From: Pseudonocardia halophobica | Lineage (GTDB): Bacteria > Actinomycetota > Actinomycetes > Mycobacteriales > Pseudonocardiaceae | DNA length: 64,000 nucleotides | Assembly: GCF_027922425.1 (NCBI RefSeq) | Contig: NZ_BSFQ01000032.1 | Coordinates: forward strand, 1-64,000 | Direction: 5' to 3' | Shown: in pieces, positions 16,070-25,171 of the stretch | How positions within the stretch are numbered: the stretch's first letter is position 1 | How the letters are laid out: each line of letters begins with the position of its first letter | Program-made: the position numbers and the translations under genes | Notes under the pieces: model-generated | The model's input: the letters and a program-made list of their open reading frames with translations, nothing else | Databases searched by the model: none | What the model was told of the DNA's origin: nothing

Positions 16070-18457
16070 ATGAGCGTGGACAGGGCGGACGGCACCGCGG
16101 CCGCGCCGCAGGCGACAGCGGCGGCTCCGGCGGGCGCGACGGAAGACAAGTCCGGCTCGCTCGGCCGCAACGTCCGGCGCAAGGAGGACCGGCGGCTGAT
16201 CACCGGGCACGGCCGCTACGTCACCGACATCGAGCTGCCGCGTATGCGGCACGTGGCGTTCCTGCGCAGTCCCTACGGCCACGCCCGGATCACCGGCGTG
16301 GACGTCACAGCGGCCCGCGATGCCGGGTACCGGGTGTTCACCGGCCAGGACTTTTCGCACGTCGTGCTGCGAGCCCAGTCGGCGCTGCCCTCCTACGTCG
16401 AGACCGACCAGCCCGTCCTCGCCCACGAGAAGGTCTGCTTCTCCGGGGAGCCGGTCGCCGCCGTCGTCGCGAAGGACCGCTACCGCGCCGAGGACGGACT
16501 GGAGTTCGTCGACATCGACTACGAGGCGCTACCGGCCACCGTCTGCGCCTGGCAGGAGCCCGAGGTACCGGTGCACCCGGAGGCCCCGGACAACGTGCTC
16601 CTGCAGCGCACCTTCGACGCCGGCTCGGTGACCGACGCCTTCACCGCGGCCGACCTGATCGTGGAGCGTGAGCTCGTCACCAACCGGCACGCCGGCAATC
16701 CCATGGAGTGCCGTGCCGGGGTGGCGCTGTGGGACGCCGCCGACGGGAAGCTGACCTTCTACAACGGCACCCAGGTGCCGCACATCGTGCGGAACATGAT
16801 CGCCGAGCTGATGGGCGTGCCGGAGGGCAAGGTCCGGGTCGTCGCCCCGGACGTCGGCGGCGGGTTCGGGGTCAAGGCCGTGCTCTACCCCGAGGACGTC
16901 GCGCTGTGCCTGATGGCGCGGGAGATGCCGGGGATCCCGCTGAAGTGGGTGGAGGACCGGGCCGAGCACCTGCTCGCGGCCGCCCACGCCCGCGACCACC
17001 GCTACCTGATCAAGGCCGGGTTCGCCTCCGACGGCACGCTGCTGGCCCTGGAGGCCGACGTCACGTGCAACGTCGGCGCCTACTCGGTCTATCCGTGGAC
17101 GGCCGGCATCGAGCCGCTGATGGCCGGTGGGCTGCTCTCGGGCCCCTACAAGCTCGACAACTACCGGTGCACCGTGCGCGGTGTCGCCACCAACACCGCC
17201 CCGGCCGGCCCGTACCGCGGCGTCGCCCGCCCGGCCAGCGTGTTCGCGATGGAGGCGATGTTCGACGACGCCGCCGCGCGACTCGGGATCGACGCCATCG
17301 AGATCCGCCGCCGAAACGTCATCACCCCCGAGGACATCCCGTACAAGATGCCCTCCCGTCTCGTGGACGACTCCGGTCACTACGGGGAGTGTCTCGACAA
17401 GGCCCTCGACGCCCTGGACTACCCCGCGTTCCGCACCGAGCAGGCCCGCCGCCGCGAGGCCGGGGACAACCCGATCGGGATCGGGGTGGCGCTCTACAAC
17501 GAGCTCACCGGGCTCGGGCGCGCCGCCAGCGCCGGGCCCCGGATGCCCTTCCGCACCGGGCACGACGCCTGCACCGTGCGGATCAACCCGGACGGGCGGG
17601 TCACCGTGATCTCCGGCATCACCTCCCAGGGCCAGGGCTCGGAGACCATGATCGCGCAGATCGTGTCCGACGCGATCGGTGTCGGCTACGACGACGTCGA
17701 CGTCCGCATCGGCGACACCGACGAGGCCCTCTGGGGCTTCGGCGCGTTCTCCTCCCGCCAAGCCGTCATCGGCGGGGGCGCGGCCCACAACACCGCGGTC
17801 GCGGTGAAGGAGAAGCTGGTCAAGCTGGCCGCCGAGCTCATCGAGGCGGCCGAGGCCGACCTGCGCGTCGTCGACGGCGAGGTCTACGTGGTCGGCGAGC
17901 CCAAGGCCCAGATCTCGGTCGCCGAGCTCGCTCGGGTCGCCTACCTGGAGTCCAACCGGCTACCCGACGGTATCGACCCCGGGCTGGACGCCACCACCTT
18001 CTTCGACCCCATCCGCGGCGCCTTCGCCGCCGGCGCCCAGGCCGCGGCCGTGGAGGTCGACCGGACCACCGGCGAGCTGCGCATCCTGAAGTACGTCTGC
18101 GTCGAGGACGCCGGCCGGGCCATGCACCCGCAGATCGTCGACGGACAGATCGCCGGCGCCATCGCCCAGGGCCTCGGCGGGGCGCTCTACGAGCACCTCG
18201 TCTATGACGACGCCGGGAACCTGTCCACCGGCACGCTGCTGGACTACCTGATGCCCACCAGCGCCGAGGTACCCGACATGGTCATCGGCCACGTCTCGCA
18301 CCCGGCCGCGAACCCGATCGGGGTCCGCGGCGTGGGGGAGGGCGGCACACTCGGCCCGAACGCGGTCCTCGCCGGCGCGCTGCGCGACGCGCTCGGCATC
18401 GACGTGAACACCCTGCCGATCAGCCCGGCGAGCGTGTGGAAGGAGCTGCACCCGTGA
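16070..18457 (+). CDS. Molybdenum hydroxylase large subunit (xanthine dehydrogenase family, CoxL-like)
   Basis: A 795-residue molybdopterin-binding subunit. N-terminal fingerprint GRNVRRKEDRRLITG near 35-49, molybdenum-site loop PYRGVARP at 381-388, and the catalytic base Glu757 in GEGGT. The loop is the form II/xanthine-oxidase type; the AYxCSFR loop of true aerobic CO dehydrogenase is absent, so CO oxidation is unlikely. Members hydroxylate aldehydes or electron-poor heteroaromatic carbons with water as oxygen source. Genes for the FAD and 2Fe-2S subunits follow at 19190 and 20009. No maturation genes of the CoxDEF or XdhC type are in this operon. An AAGGAGG site precedes the ATG. Confidence 0.92.
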   Translation: MSVDRADGTAAAPQATAAAPAGATEDKSGSLGRNVRRKEDRRLITGHGRYVTDIELPRMRHVAFLRSPYGHARITGVDVTAARDAGYRVFTGQDFSHVVLRAQSALPSYVETDQPVLAHEKVCFSGEPVAAVVAKDRYRAEDGLEFVDIDYEALPATVCAWQEPEVPVHPEAPDNVLLQRTFDAGSVTDAFTAADLIVERELVTNRHAGNPMECRAGVALWDAADGKLTFYNGTQVPHIVRNMIAELMGVPEGKVRVVAPDVGGGFGVKAVLYPEDVALCLMAREMPGIPLKWVEDRAEHLLAAAHARDHRYLIKAGFASDGTLLALEADVTCNVGAYSVYPWTAGIEPLMAGGLLSGPYKLDNYRCTVRGVATNTAPAGPYRGVARPASVFAMEAMFDDAAARLGIDAIEIRRRNVITPEDIPYKMPSRLVDDSGHYGECLDKALDALDYPAFRTEQARRREAGDNPIGIGVALYNELTGLGRAASAGPRMPFRTGHDACTVRINPDGRVTVISGITSQGQGSETMIAQIVSDAIGVGYDDVDVRIGDTDEALWGFGAFSSRQAVIGGGAAHNTAVAVKEKLVKLAAELIEAAEADLRVVDGEVYVVGEPKAQISVAELARVAYLESNRLPDGIDPGLDATTFFDPIRGAFAAGAQAAAVEVDRTTGELRILKYVCVEDAGRAMHPQIVDGQIAGAIAQGLGGALYEHLVYDDAGNLSTGTLLDYLMPTSAEVPDMVIGHVSHPAANPIGVRGVGEGGTLGPNAVLAGALRDALGIDVNTLPISPASVWKELHP

Positions 18458-19185
18458 TCGAGCTGACCTGGCATGACCGCGTCGCGGTCATCACCCTCGA
18501 CCGGCCGGAGAAGCACAACGCGCTCAACATCGAGCTCTGCCACCGCATCCGCACCACGCTCGGCGACGCCCGTGCGGCCCGTGCGATTGTCCTCACCGGC
18601 AACGGCCGCAGCTTCTGCTCCGGGGCGGACCTCGACGAGGTCTACACCGCGGACTTCCGGGATGCGCTGTACAGCATGCTGCACGCCGTCACCGACGCCC
18701 CGGTCCCCGTGGTGGCGGCAGTCAACGGCGCCGCCATCGGGGCGGGCACCCAGTTCGCCATCGCTGCCGACTTCCGCGTGGTCGCCGCGCCTGCCCGCTT
18801 CGCAGTGCCAACGGCACGGATCGGGCTGGCCGTCGATCCGTGGACCATCCGCCGGCTCGCGCTCCTGGCTGGCAACGGAGTGGCACGGCGGCTGCTGGTG
18901 GCCTGCGATCAGATCGACGCCGACACCGCTCTGGCATGCGGGTTAGCTGATCTGTCCGGCACGCTCGAACAGGCTCTGACCTGGGCGCAGGGAATGATCT
19001 CGTTGGCCCCACTCACGCAGGCCTACTCCAAGCGCGTGCTCAACGAGATCTTCGAGCCCGAGTTCGACGAGCTCCTGGGCAAGCAGTTGAACGCGGCGTT
19101 CGAGGGGTGCTGGGCGAGCGAGGACTTCGCCGAGGGCCGCCTCGCCCGCACCGAGAAGCGTCCGCCCGTCTTCCGAGGGAAGTGA
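18454..19185 (+). CDS. Enoyl-CoA hydratase/isomerase family protein
   Basis: A 243-residue crotonase with DRPEKHNALN near the start and the oxyanion-hole stretches SFCSGADL and NGAAIGAGTQFAIAAD. The GTG at 18454 overlaps the large-subunit stop and follows AAGGAG; a GTG 18 bases upstream is not needed. It is unusual in sitting between the L and M subunits of a molybdenum hydroxylase, which suggests that the hydroxylase works on, or feeds into, a CoA-thioester pathway. The exact reaction is unknown. Confidence 0.9.
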   Translation: MIELTWHDRVAVITLDRPEKHNALNIELCHRIRTTLGDARAARAIVLTGNGRSFCSGADLDEVYTADFRDALYSMLHAVTDAPVPVVAAVNGAAIGAGTQFAIAADFRVVAAPARFAVPTARIGLAVDPWTIRRLALLAGNGVARRLLVACDQIDADTALACGLADLSGTLEQALTWAQGMISLAPLTQAYSKRVLNEIFEPEFDELLGKQLNAAFEGCWASEDFAEGRLARTEKRPPVFRGK

Positions 19186-19189
19186 GCGC

Positions 19190-19999
19190 ATGAAGTGCGC
19201 CCCGTTCGACTACGTCTGCGCCAACAGTGTCGAGGAGGTCGTCAAGGTCCTCGGCGAGGCCGACGGCGACGGCAAGATCCTGGCGGGTGGGCAGAGCCTG
19301 GTGCCCGTGCTCGCCCTACGGATGGCCCGGCCCAGCGTGCTCGTCGACGTCAACCGGGTCCCGGGCATGGGCCGAATCCGCCCCGTGGAGGGCGCGGTCG
19401 AGGTCGGTGCCCTCGTGCGGCACAGCCAGCTCGTGGAGCAGACCCACCACCCGCTGCTCGCTGAGGCCGCGCGCTGGATCGGGCACACCGCGATCCGGAC
19501 CCGCGGCACGACCGGCGGGAGCATCGCTCACGCTGACCCGTCCGCGGAGCTACCGGTCGTCGCAGTCGGTGTCGGGGCGAGCGCGACGGTGGCCGGCCCG
19601 ACCGGAGAGCGCACAGTCGCCGCCGACGAGCTCTTCGTGAGCGCCCTGGTGACCTCGCTCGACGACGACGAGATGATCGTCGGGGTTCGCTTTCCGCTGC
19701 CGACGCGGTGGGGCTTTGCCGAGTTCTCCCGCCGGCACGGCGACTTTGCGCTGGTCACGGCAGTTGTCGCCGAGGTCGACGGCCGGGTGAGGATCACCCT
19801 CGGTGGCGTCGCGGCCGTTCCGCAGAGGGCCCTTGCTGCCGAGCAGGTCCTTGCCGATGAGGGCACTGCCCATGACGCCGCCCGCGCGGCCGCCGCCGAG
19901 ATCGATCCGACCGCGGACCTGCACGGCTCGGCCCCCTTCCGTCGCGCAATCGCGGGAGAGATGGTGCGCCGCGCCCTCGTCCGCGCCGGAATCGAGTAG
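19190..19999 (+). CDS. Molybdenum hydroxylase FAD-binding subunit (CoxM-like)
   Basis: A 269-residue FAD subunit of the xanthine dehydrogenase family. FAD-binding motifs AGGQSLVP near residues 31-38 and TTGGSIAHADPSAE near 105-118, then the C-terminal CO dehydrogenase flavoprotein domain. It passes electrons from the 2Fe-2S subunit to the final acceptor. It starts 4 bp after the enoyl-CoA hydratase stop and lies 9 bp before the small-subunit gene. Confidence 0.92.
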   Translation: MKCAPFDYVCANSVEEVVKVLGEADGDGKILAGGQSLVPVLALRMARPSVLVDVNRVPGMGRIRPVEGAVEVGALVRHSQLVEQTHHPLLAEAARWIGHTAIRTRGTTGGSIAHADPSAELPVVAVGVGASATVAGPTGERTVAADELFVSALVTSLDDDEMIVGVRFPLPTRWGFAEFSRRHGDFALVTAVVAEVDGRVRITLGGVAAVPQRALAAEQVLADEGTAHDAARAAAAEIDPTADLHGSAPFRRAIAGEMVRRALVRAGIE

Positions 20000-20008
20000 G
20001 AGACACTG

Positions 20009-20479
20009 ATGGACATCAGCTTCAGCGTCAACGGCGAAATAACGTATCTGCAGGTCGAGCCCCGCCGGACCCTGGCCGACGCTCTCCGTGAGGACTGCGG
20101 TCTCACCGGCACGCACCTCGGCTGCGAACACGGGGTGTGCGGCGCCTGCACCGTCCTCGTCGATGGGGAGCCGGCCCGTGCCTGCCTGATGTTCGCCGTG
20201 CAGGCCGACGGGACCTCGGTCACCACGATCGAGGGCCTGGAGGGAACCGACGGCCAGCTGCATCCGCTGCAGGAGGCGTTCGTCGCCCACCACGGCCTGC
20301 AGTGCGGCTTCTGCACACCCGGCATGCTGATGAGCGCCCTGCACCTGCTCGACACCGACCCCGACGCCGACCGGGAGACCATCCGCGACGAGATGTCGGG
20401 CAACATCTGTCGCTGCACCGGCTACCAAGGCATTGTCGACGCGATCGAGGCGGCATCATCGGCGATGAAGCAACACTGA
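20009..20479 (+). CDS. Molybdenum hydroxylase 2Fe-2S subunit (CoxS-like)
   Basis: A 156-residue iron-sulfur subunit. The plant-type N-terminal cluster uses C39, C44, C47 and C59; the C-terminal four-helix cluster uses C99, C102, C134 and C136 (CGFCTPG, CRCTGYQ). It closes the operon, completing the L-M-S set in the order L, hydratase, M, S. A GGAG site precedes the ATG. Confidence 0.94.
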   Translation: MDISFSVNGEITYLQVEPRRTLADALREDCGLTGTHLGCEHGVCGACTVLVDGEPARACLMFAVQADGTSVTTIEGLEGTDGQLHPLQEAFVAHHGLQCGFCTPGMLMSALHLLDTDPDADRETIRDEMSGNICRCTGYQGIVDAIEAASSAMKQH

Positions 20480-20744
20480 CGAACGCACGCCCGCGCTCGA
20501 CGTCGCGATCCGGCCAGGTGTCAGCGCTTACAGGGGACTGTTGCCTCGTCGGGGGAGGTCCGGGCTGGAGGACCGGCAAAGGTGACCCGAAGGCGTTCGG
20601 GCTTACTTCGCCGCGTTATGGACGGGCCCGGCCTTCCTCTGATGTAGCCGATCGCCCGCGGCGTGACCACCTAGCGGTCTGACAACATGCTCACACGCTG
20701 ACGATCACTGATACGCGCCCAGGCAATGACGCCAGGAGGGCCTC

Positions 20745-21473
20745 ATGACTGGACAGCAGGAACTCGACGAATCGGGCGGGTACGGGCGCGCCCCGTCGGT
20801 GTCGATCACCTCGCCGTTCCTGCTGACCGAGGACCCCACCATCGCTCAGCAAATCGCCGCGCTCGGTCAGCCGCGCAGGTACCGGGCGGGGCAGTTCGTC
20901 TACCGGCAGGGCTCCCTGTCCGACTATTTCTTCCAGGTGGTCAGGGGGCGCCTGCGGATCTATCTCACTCGTGCCGACGGGACCGAGCGTGTGCTCTCCT
21001 ACGCCGAGCCCGGCGCGGGGATCGGGGAGTCGACCTGCTTCGACGGGCTGCCGCGCTACGCCTCATGTGTCGCGATGGTGGACAGCGAACTGCTGGCGGT
21101 CAGCAAGCGCGCGGTGCTCGACGCGGGCCGGCTCGAGCCGGAGATCCTCGTGGAGATGACCCGACGGATCTCCCGCAAGGCCCGACTCTTCGCCATGCAC
21201 ATCGCGGCTGACGGCCTCCCGGCCTGCGGCCGCGTCGCCCTCATACTCGACCACCTTGTCGAGGCCTACGGGATCCCCTGCCCGGAAGGCGTGCGCCTGC
21301 GGGTCCAGTACTCGCTCGACGAGCTCGCACTCATGATCGGCGTGACCCGGGTGACCATGAGTCGGGAGCTCGCTCGTCTGATCGACGACGGGCTGGTGAT
21401 CCGCCGTGGACGGGAGATCGTCGTCCCGGACGTCGCGGCCCTGCGTGTTGTTGCCGGGGATTACCGGCCCTGA
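20745..21473 (+). CDS. Crp/Fnr family transcriptional regulator
   Basis: A 242-residue regulator: cyclic-nucleotide-type beta barrel at about 25-140, long dimer helix, and C-terminal HTH near 185-235 (YSLDELALMIGVTRVTMSRELARL). No FNR-type N-terminal cysteine cluster is seen, so it probably senses a small ligand and not oxygen through 4Fe-4S. AGGAGGG precedes the ATG. It stands alone between the molybdenum-hydroxylase operon (265 bp upstream) and the ferredoxin-oxidoreductase operon (110 bp downstream). I found no convincing symmetrical binding site. Confidence 0.9.
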   Translation: MTGQQELDESGGYGRAPSVSITSPFLLTEDPTIAQQIAALGQPRRYRAGQFVYRQGSLSDYFFQVVRGRLRIYLTRADGTERVLSYAEPGAGIGESTCFDGLPRYASCVAMVDSELLAVSKRAVLDAGRLEPEILVEMTRRISRKARLFAMHIAADGLPACGRVALILDHLVEAYGIPCPEGVRLRVQYSLDELALMIGVTRVTMSRELARLIDDGLVIRRGREIVVPDVAALRVVAGDYRP

Positions 21474-21582
21474 GCCGGTTGCTGCTGCACTTTCTCGGCG
21501 GTCCGTATCACGTGTTACCGACGGTGTGCGGCACTCCTTGCCAGGCTTCGCCGGTCATCACTGACGAGGACGTGGAGCATTC

Positions 21583-24500
21583 ATGACGACAGTCGAAGCC
21601 CGGCGTGTCGAGGAGCCTCGCCCGGCGAGCACGGTCTCGCTCGGCGACCGGTTCCGGCTCGACGAGGGCCGGGTCTTCCTCACTGGGGTTCAGGCGCTCG
21701 TGCGGGCGCCCCTCGACCAGGTGCGCCGCGACCGTCGAGCCGGCCTGCGCACCGGTGGCTTCATCACCGGCTTCCCGGGCTCGCCGCTCGGCGGTTACGA
21801 CCTTTCGCTCAAGCAGAACCGCACGCTGCTCGGCGAGCACGGCATCGTCCACCAGATGGGCCAGAACGAGGAGCTCGCCGCCTCCGCCCTGATGGGCACC
21901 CAGCTGCTGGAGCGCTACCCGCACAGCCGCTACGACGGCGTCACGGGCTTCTGGTACGGCAAGGGCCCCGGTCTCGACCGTGCGGGCGACTCGCTGCGGC
22001 ACGGCAACTTCGCGGGCACCACCATGCACGGCGCGGTGGTCGTGCTCTCCGGCGAGGACCACGAGGCGAAGAGTTCGTCGTTGCCGTACGAGCAGGAGTA
22101 CGCCTTCGCCCATGCCGGGATCCCGGTGTTGTACCCCTCGTCGGTCGAGGAGTTCCTGACCTACTCGGCGCACGCGATCGGTATGTCCCGCTACTCGGGG
22201 TGCTGGGTGGCGATGAAGCTGATCGGCCAGCTGTGCGACGGGGGCCAGACGATCGACCTCGATCCCGAGCGGCTGAAGATCGTGGTGCCCGAGTTCGAGA
22301 TCGACGGGCGCCCGTTCCGTAAGTGGCAGGACCACGCGTTCTTCCCCGGCAAGGTCGTGGAGACCGAGCGGCACGTCTTCACCGAGCGGCACCCGGCGGC
22401 CGTGGCCTACGCGAAGGTCAACGGGCTCAATGAGATCAAGATCCGGGGCCCGCACGACACGCTCGGCCTGGTCACCGCGGGCAAGAGCTACGCCGACACC
22501 TTGCAGGCGCTGCGTGACCTCGGCATCGGAGAGGACGACCTGCGTGCGGCCGGGGTCCGGCTGGTCAAGATCGGCGCGATCTACCCGCTGGACGCGGAGT
22601 TCGTCCGTGAGTCCACCCGCGACCTCGACGAGGTCGTGGTCGTGGAGGAGAAGCGGCCGATCCTCGAGGACGCGATCAAGGTCGTCCTCTGCAACGTGGC
22701 CTCTGGTCCGCGGGTGCACGGCAAGCGCGACCTCGAGGGCCGGGTGCGCTTCGCCGAGTACGGCAGCCTCGACGCCGACGCGGTCGCGCGCGGGCTCGCT
22801 CCGGTGCTGCGCCCGCGACTGCGCGAGCAGATCATCCTGGACCGGCGCACCGAGCAGCTCGAAGCCGTCAAGGCCCGCGACTACTCATCGAACCTCAAGC
22901 GCTCACCGAACTATTGCTCCGGCTGCCCGCACAACGTGTCCACGATCGTGCCCGAGGGCCGGGTTGCCTGGGGCGCACCGGGTTGCCACATCTTCGCGGC
23001 GGTCATGGACCAGCCCGAGCGGCAGATCGACGCCACCTTCCCGCTCGGCGGCGAGGGCGTCGCGTGGATCGGGCTCAGCCCGTTCACCGACCTGGAGCAC
23101 GTCATCCAGAACCAGGGTGACGGCAGCCTGTTCCACTCCAGCTACCTGAGCATCCGCTGGTCGGTCGCCGCCGGCGTGAAGATGACCTATCGGATCCTCT
23201 ACAACGGCGCGGTCGCCAACACCGGTGCTCAGGAGCCGATCGGCCAGGCCGAGGTCCCGAAGCTGGCCAGCCTGCTCGCCCTCGAGGGCGTGAAGAAGAT
23301 CGGCATCATCGCCGAGGACCCGGCGGTCTACCGCAGGGCGGACCTGCCCTCGATCGCCTCGGTGCACGGTGCTGGGGACGTGCAGAAGGTCCTGAAGGAC
23401 CTCGAGCAGGTCGACGGCGTCACGGTTTTCCTCTACGACGGCGAGTGCGCCAACGAGCGCCGCCGCCGCCGCAAGCGGGGCACCGCGCCCAAGGCCACCA
23501 CGTTCGTGGTGATCAACGAGGATGTCTGCGAGAACTGCGGGGACTGCGGCGAGGTCACGAACTGCATGTCGCTGCACAAGAACGACACCGAGTTCGGGCC
23601 CAAGACGGCGATCCACCAGTCGTCCTGCAACCAGGACCACTCGTGCCTCAAGGGCGATTGCCCGTCCTTCCTCACCGTGCACAGCGAGGAGGGCTTCGCG
23701 GCGCCGGTCTACACCCCGCTCGAGGTCGACGCGGTGGCCGAGCCGAAGCGCCCCTCGCTCGACCGGCCCTACCACGTGTTCGTGCCCGGCGTCGGTGGCA
23801 CCGGCGTGCTCACCCTGAACTCGATGCTGGCCTGGGCCGCGCTCGTGGACGGGGCCGAGGCGGTCAGCTACGACCAGACCGGGGCCGCCCAGAAGTGGGG
23901 CGCCGTGCTGAGCAGCCTGGTGCTGAGCCCCCGCGGCGAGCGGGCGGACTCGAACAAGGTCGGCATCGGCTGCGCGGACCTCTACCTGGCCGTCGACGCG
24001 ATGGCCGCTGCCGACCCGGTCAACCTGGACCGCTGCTCGCCCGAGCACACCACGGCGCTGGTGAACACCGGCCTGCTGCCCAGTGGCGAGATGATCCGCA
24101 ACAGCCACCTCGACGTGTCGGTCGACCCGATGATCGACTCGATCTCCCGGTTCACCGCCCGCACGGTCGCCGTGGACGCCCGGGCGATCGCCGAGACCCT
24201 GTTCGGCGACTACATGGCGACGAACATGGTGGCCGTGGGCGCGGCGTACCAGGCGGGCCTGCTGCCGATCTCGTCGGCCGCGATCGAGGAAGCCATTCGC
24301 CTCAACGGCACGGCCAGGGTGCAGAACCAGCAGGCGTTCCGCTACGGGCGGCTCGCCGTGGCCGACCCGGCCCGGGTCGCCGCGCTGATCTCGCCGCCGC
24401 CGCGCGACGCCGAGCAGGAGCGCGAGCACGTCCGCGGCCAGCTGGCGGAGAAGGAGCGCGCCGGCTACGACGCGCTCGTCGCGAAGGTCGCGGACCTGGC

Positions 24501-25170
24501 CGCGGAGGACCGGCGCCTGCTGGCCGTCCGGATCGGCGAGCTGATCGCCTTCCAGGACGCCGAGTACGCCGGGCGCTACGTCGATGTCGTGCTGGACGTG
24601 GCCCGCTGCGAGCGGGCGCGCCTGGGGGACAAGGCGGGCCTGCCGATCACCCGCGAGGTGATCCGCAACCTCTACAAGCTCATGGCCTACAAGGACGAGT
24701 ACGAGGTGGCCCGCCTGCACCTGCGCGCCAGCCGCGAGCACCGCGTGTCGAGCCAGTTCGCCGGCAAGGTGAAGGTCACCTACAACCTGCACCCGCCGAT
24801 GCTGCGCTCGATGGGCATGAAGAACAAGCTCAAGCTGCCCGCGCGCGTGCTCGACCCGGTCTTCGCCGTGCTGAGCGGGATGAAGAAGGTCCGTGGCACC
24901 AAGCTGGACGTCTTCGGCCGCGACCGGATACGCGTCGAGGAGCGCCGCCTCATCGACTGGTACATCGACCTCGTCCGCACCTCGATGGACGAGCTCAAGC
25001 TGCAGAACAAGGCCGCTGTGCTGGACATCGCCCGGCTGCCCGACGGCATCCGCGGCTACGAGGACATCAAGCTGCGGTCGGCGGCCGAGGCCATCGAGCG
25101 CGCGGAGGTCCTGCGCGGCCGGCTCAAGAACACCCTTTCCCTGCCCCTGCTGACGACGACGGAGAGCTGA
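21583..25170 (+). CDS. Indolepyruvate ferredoxin oxidoreductase family protein (fused 2-oxoacid oxidoreductase)
   Basis: A 1195-residue fused 2-oxoacid:ferredoxin oxidoreductase. The order is N-terminal pyruvate-oxidoreductase domain, TPP-binding domain (GDGSLFHSS near 512-520), an Fe-S segment with C649, C652, C655 and C661 and more cysteines up to about 685, and a C-terminal gamma domain starting near 730 (VGGTGVLT). Such enzymes decarboxylate aryl 2-oxoacids to acyl-CoA and reduce ferredoxin; relatives act on indolepyruvate or phenylglyoxylate. It lies 1 bp ahead of the DpgC-like gene. I infer an arylglyoxylate or arylpyruvate as substrate. Start ATG at 21583; GAGGACGTGGAGC upstream gives only a modest ribosome site. 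Confidence 0.93.
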   Translation: MTTVEARRVEEPRPASTVSLGDRFRLDEGRVFLTGVQALVRAPLDQVRRDRRAGLRTGGFITGFPGSPLGGYDLSLKQNRTLLGEHGIVHQMGQNEELAASALMGTQLLERYPHSRYDGVTGFWYGKGPGLDRAGDSLRHGNFAGTTMHGAVVVLSGEDHEAKSSSLPYEQEYAFAHAGIPVLYPSSVEEFLTYSAHAIGMSRYSGCWVAMKLIGQLCDGGQTIDLDPERLKIVVPEFEIDGRPFRKWQDHAFFPGKVVETERHVFTERHPAAVAYAKVNGLNEIKIRGPHDTLGLVTAGKSYADTLQALRDLGIGEDDLRAAGVRLVKIGAIYPLDAEFVRESTRDLDEVVVVEEKRPILEDAIKVVLCNVASGPRVHGKRDLEGRVRFAEYGSLDADAVARGLAPVLRPRLREQIILDRRTEQLEAVKARDYSSNLKRSPNYCSGCPHNVSTIVPEGRVAWGAPGCHIFAAVMDQPERQIDATFPLGGEGVAWIGLSPFTDLEHVIQNQGDGSLFHSSYLSIRWSVAAGVKMTYRILYNGAVANTGAQEPIGQAEVPKLASLLALEGVKKIGIIAEDPAVYRRADLPSIASVHGAGDVQKVLKDLEQVDGVTVFLYDGECANERRRRRKRGTAPKATTFVVINEDVCENCGDCGEVTNCMSLHKNDTEFGPKTAIHQSSCNQDHSCLKGDCPSFLTVHSEEGFAAPVYTPLEVDAVAEPKRPSLDRPYHVFVPGVGGTGVLTLNSMLAWAALVDGAEAVSYDQTGAAQKWGAVLSSLVLSPRGERADSNKVGIGCADLYLAVDAMAAADPVNLDRCSPEHTTALVNTGLLPSGEMIRNSHLDVSVDPMIDSISRFTARTVAVDARAIAETLFGDYMATNMVAVGAAYQAGLLPISSAAIEEAIRLNGTARVQNQQAFRYGRLAVADPARVAALISPPPRDAEQEREHVRGQLAEKERAGYDALVAKVADLAAEDRRLLAVRIGELIAFQDAEYAGRYVDVVLDVARCERARLGDKAGLPITREVIRNLYKLMAYKDEYEVARLHLRASREHRVSSQFAGKVKVTYNLHPPMLRSMGMKNKLKLPARVLDPVFAVLSGMKKVRGTKLDVFGRDRIRVEERRLIDWYIDLVRTSMDELKLQNKAAVLDIARLPDGIRGYEDIKLRSAAEAIERAEVLRGRLKNTLSLPLLTTTES

Positions 25171-25171
25171 C

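Noticed and set aside
16070..18457. Aerobic carbon monoxide dehydrogenase
   Set aside because: The form I loop AYxCSFR is missing; the loop reads PYRGVARP, as in other molybdenum hydroxylases.
20480..20744. Crp/Fnr binding site before the regulator gene
   Set aside because: Short TGAC/TCAC words occur near 20670-20715 but no half-sites are properly spaced or symmetrical.
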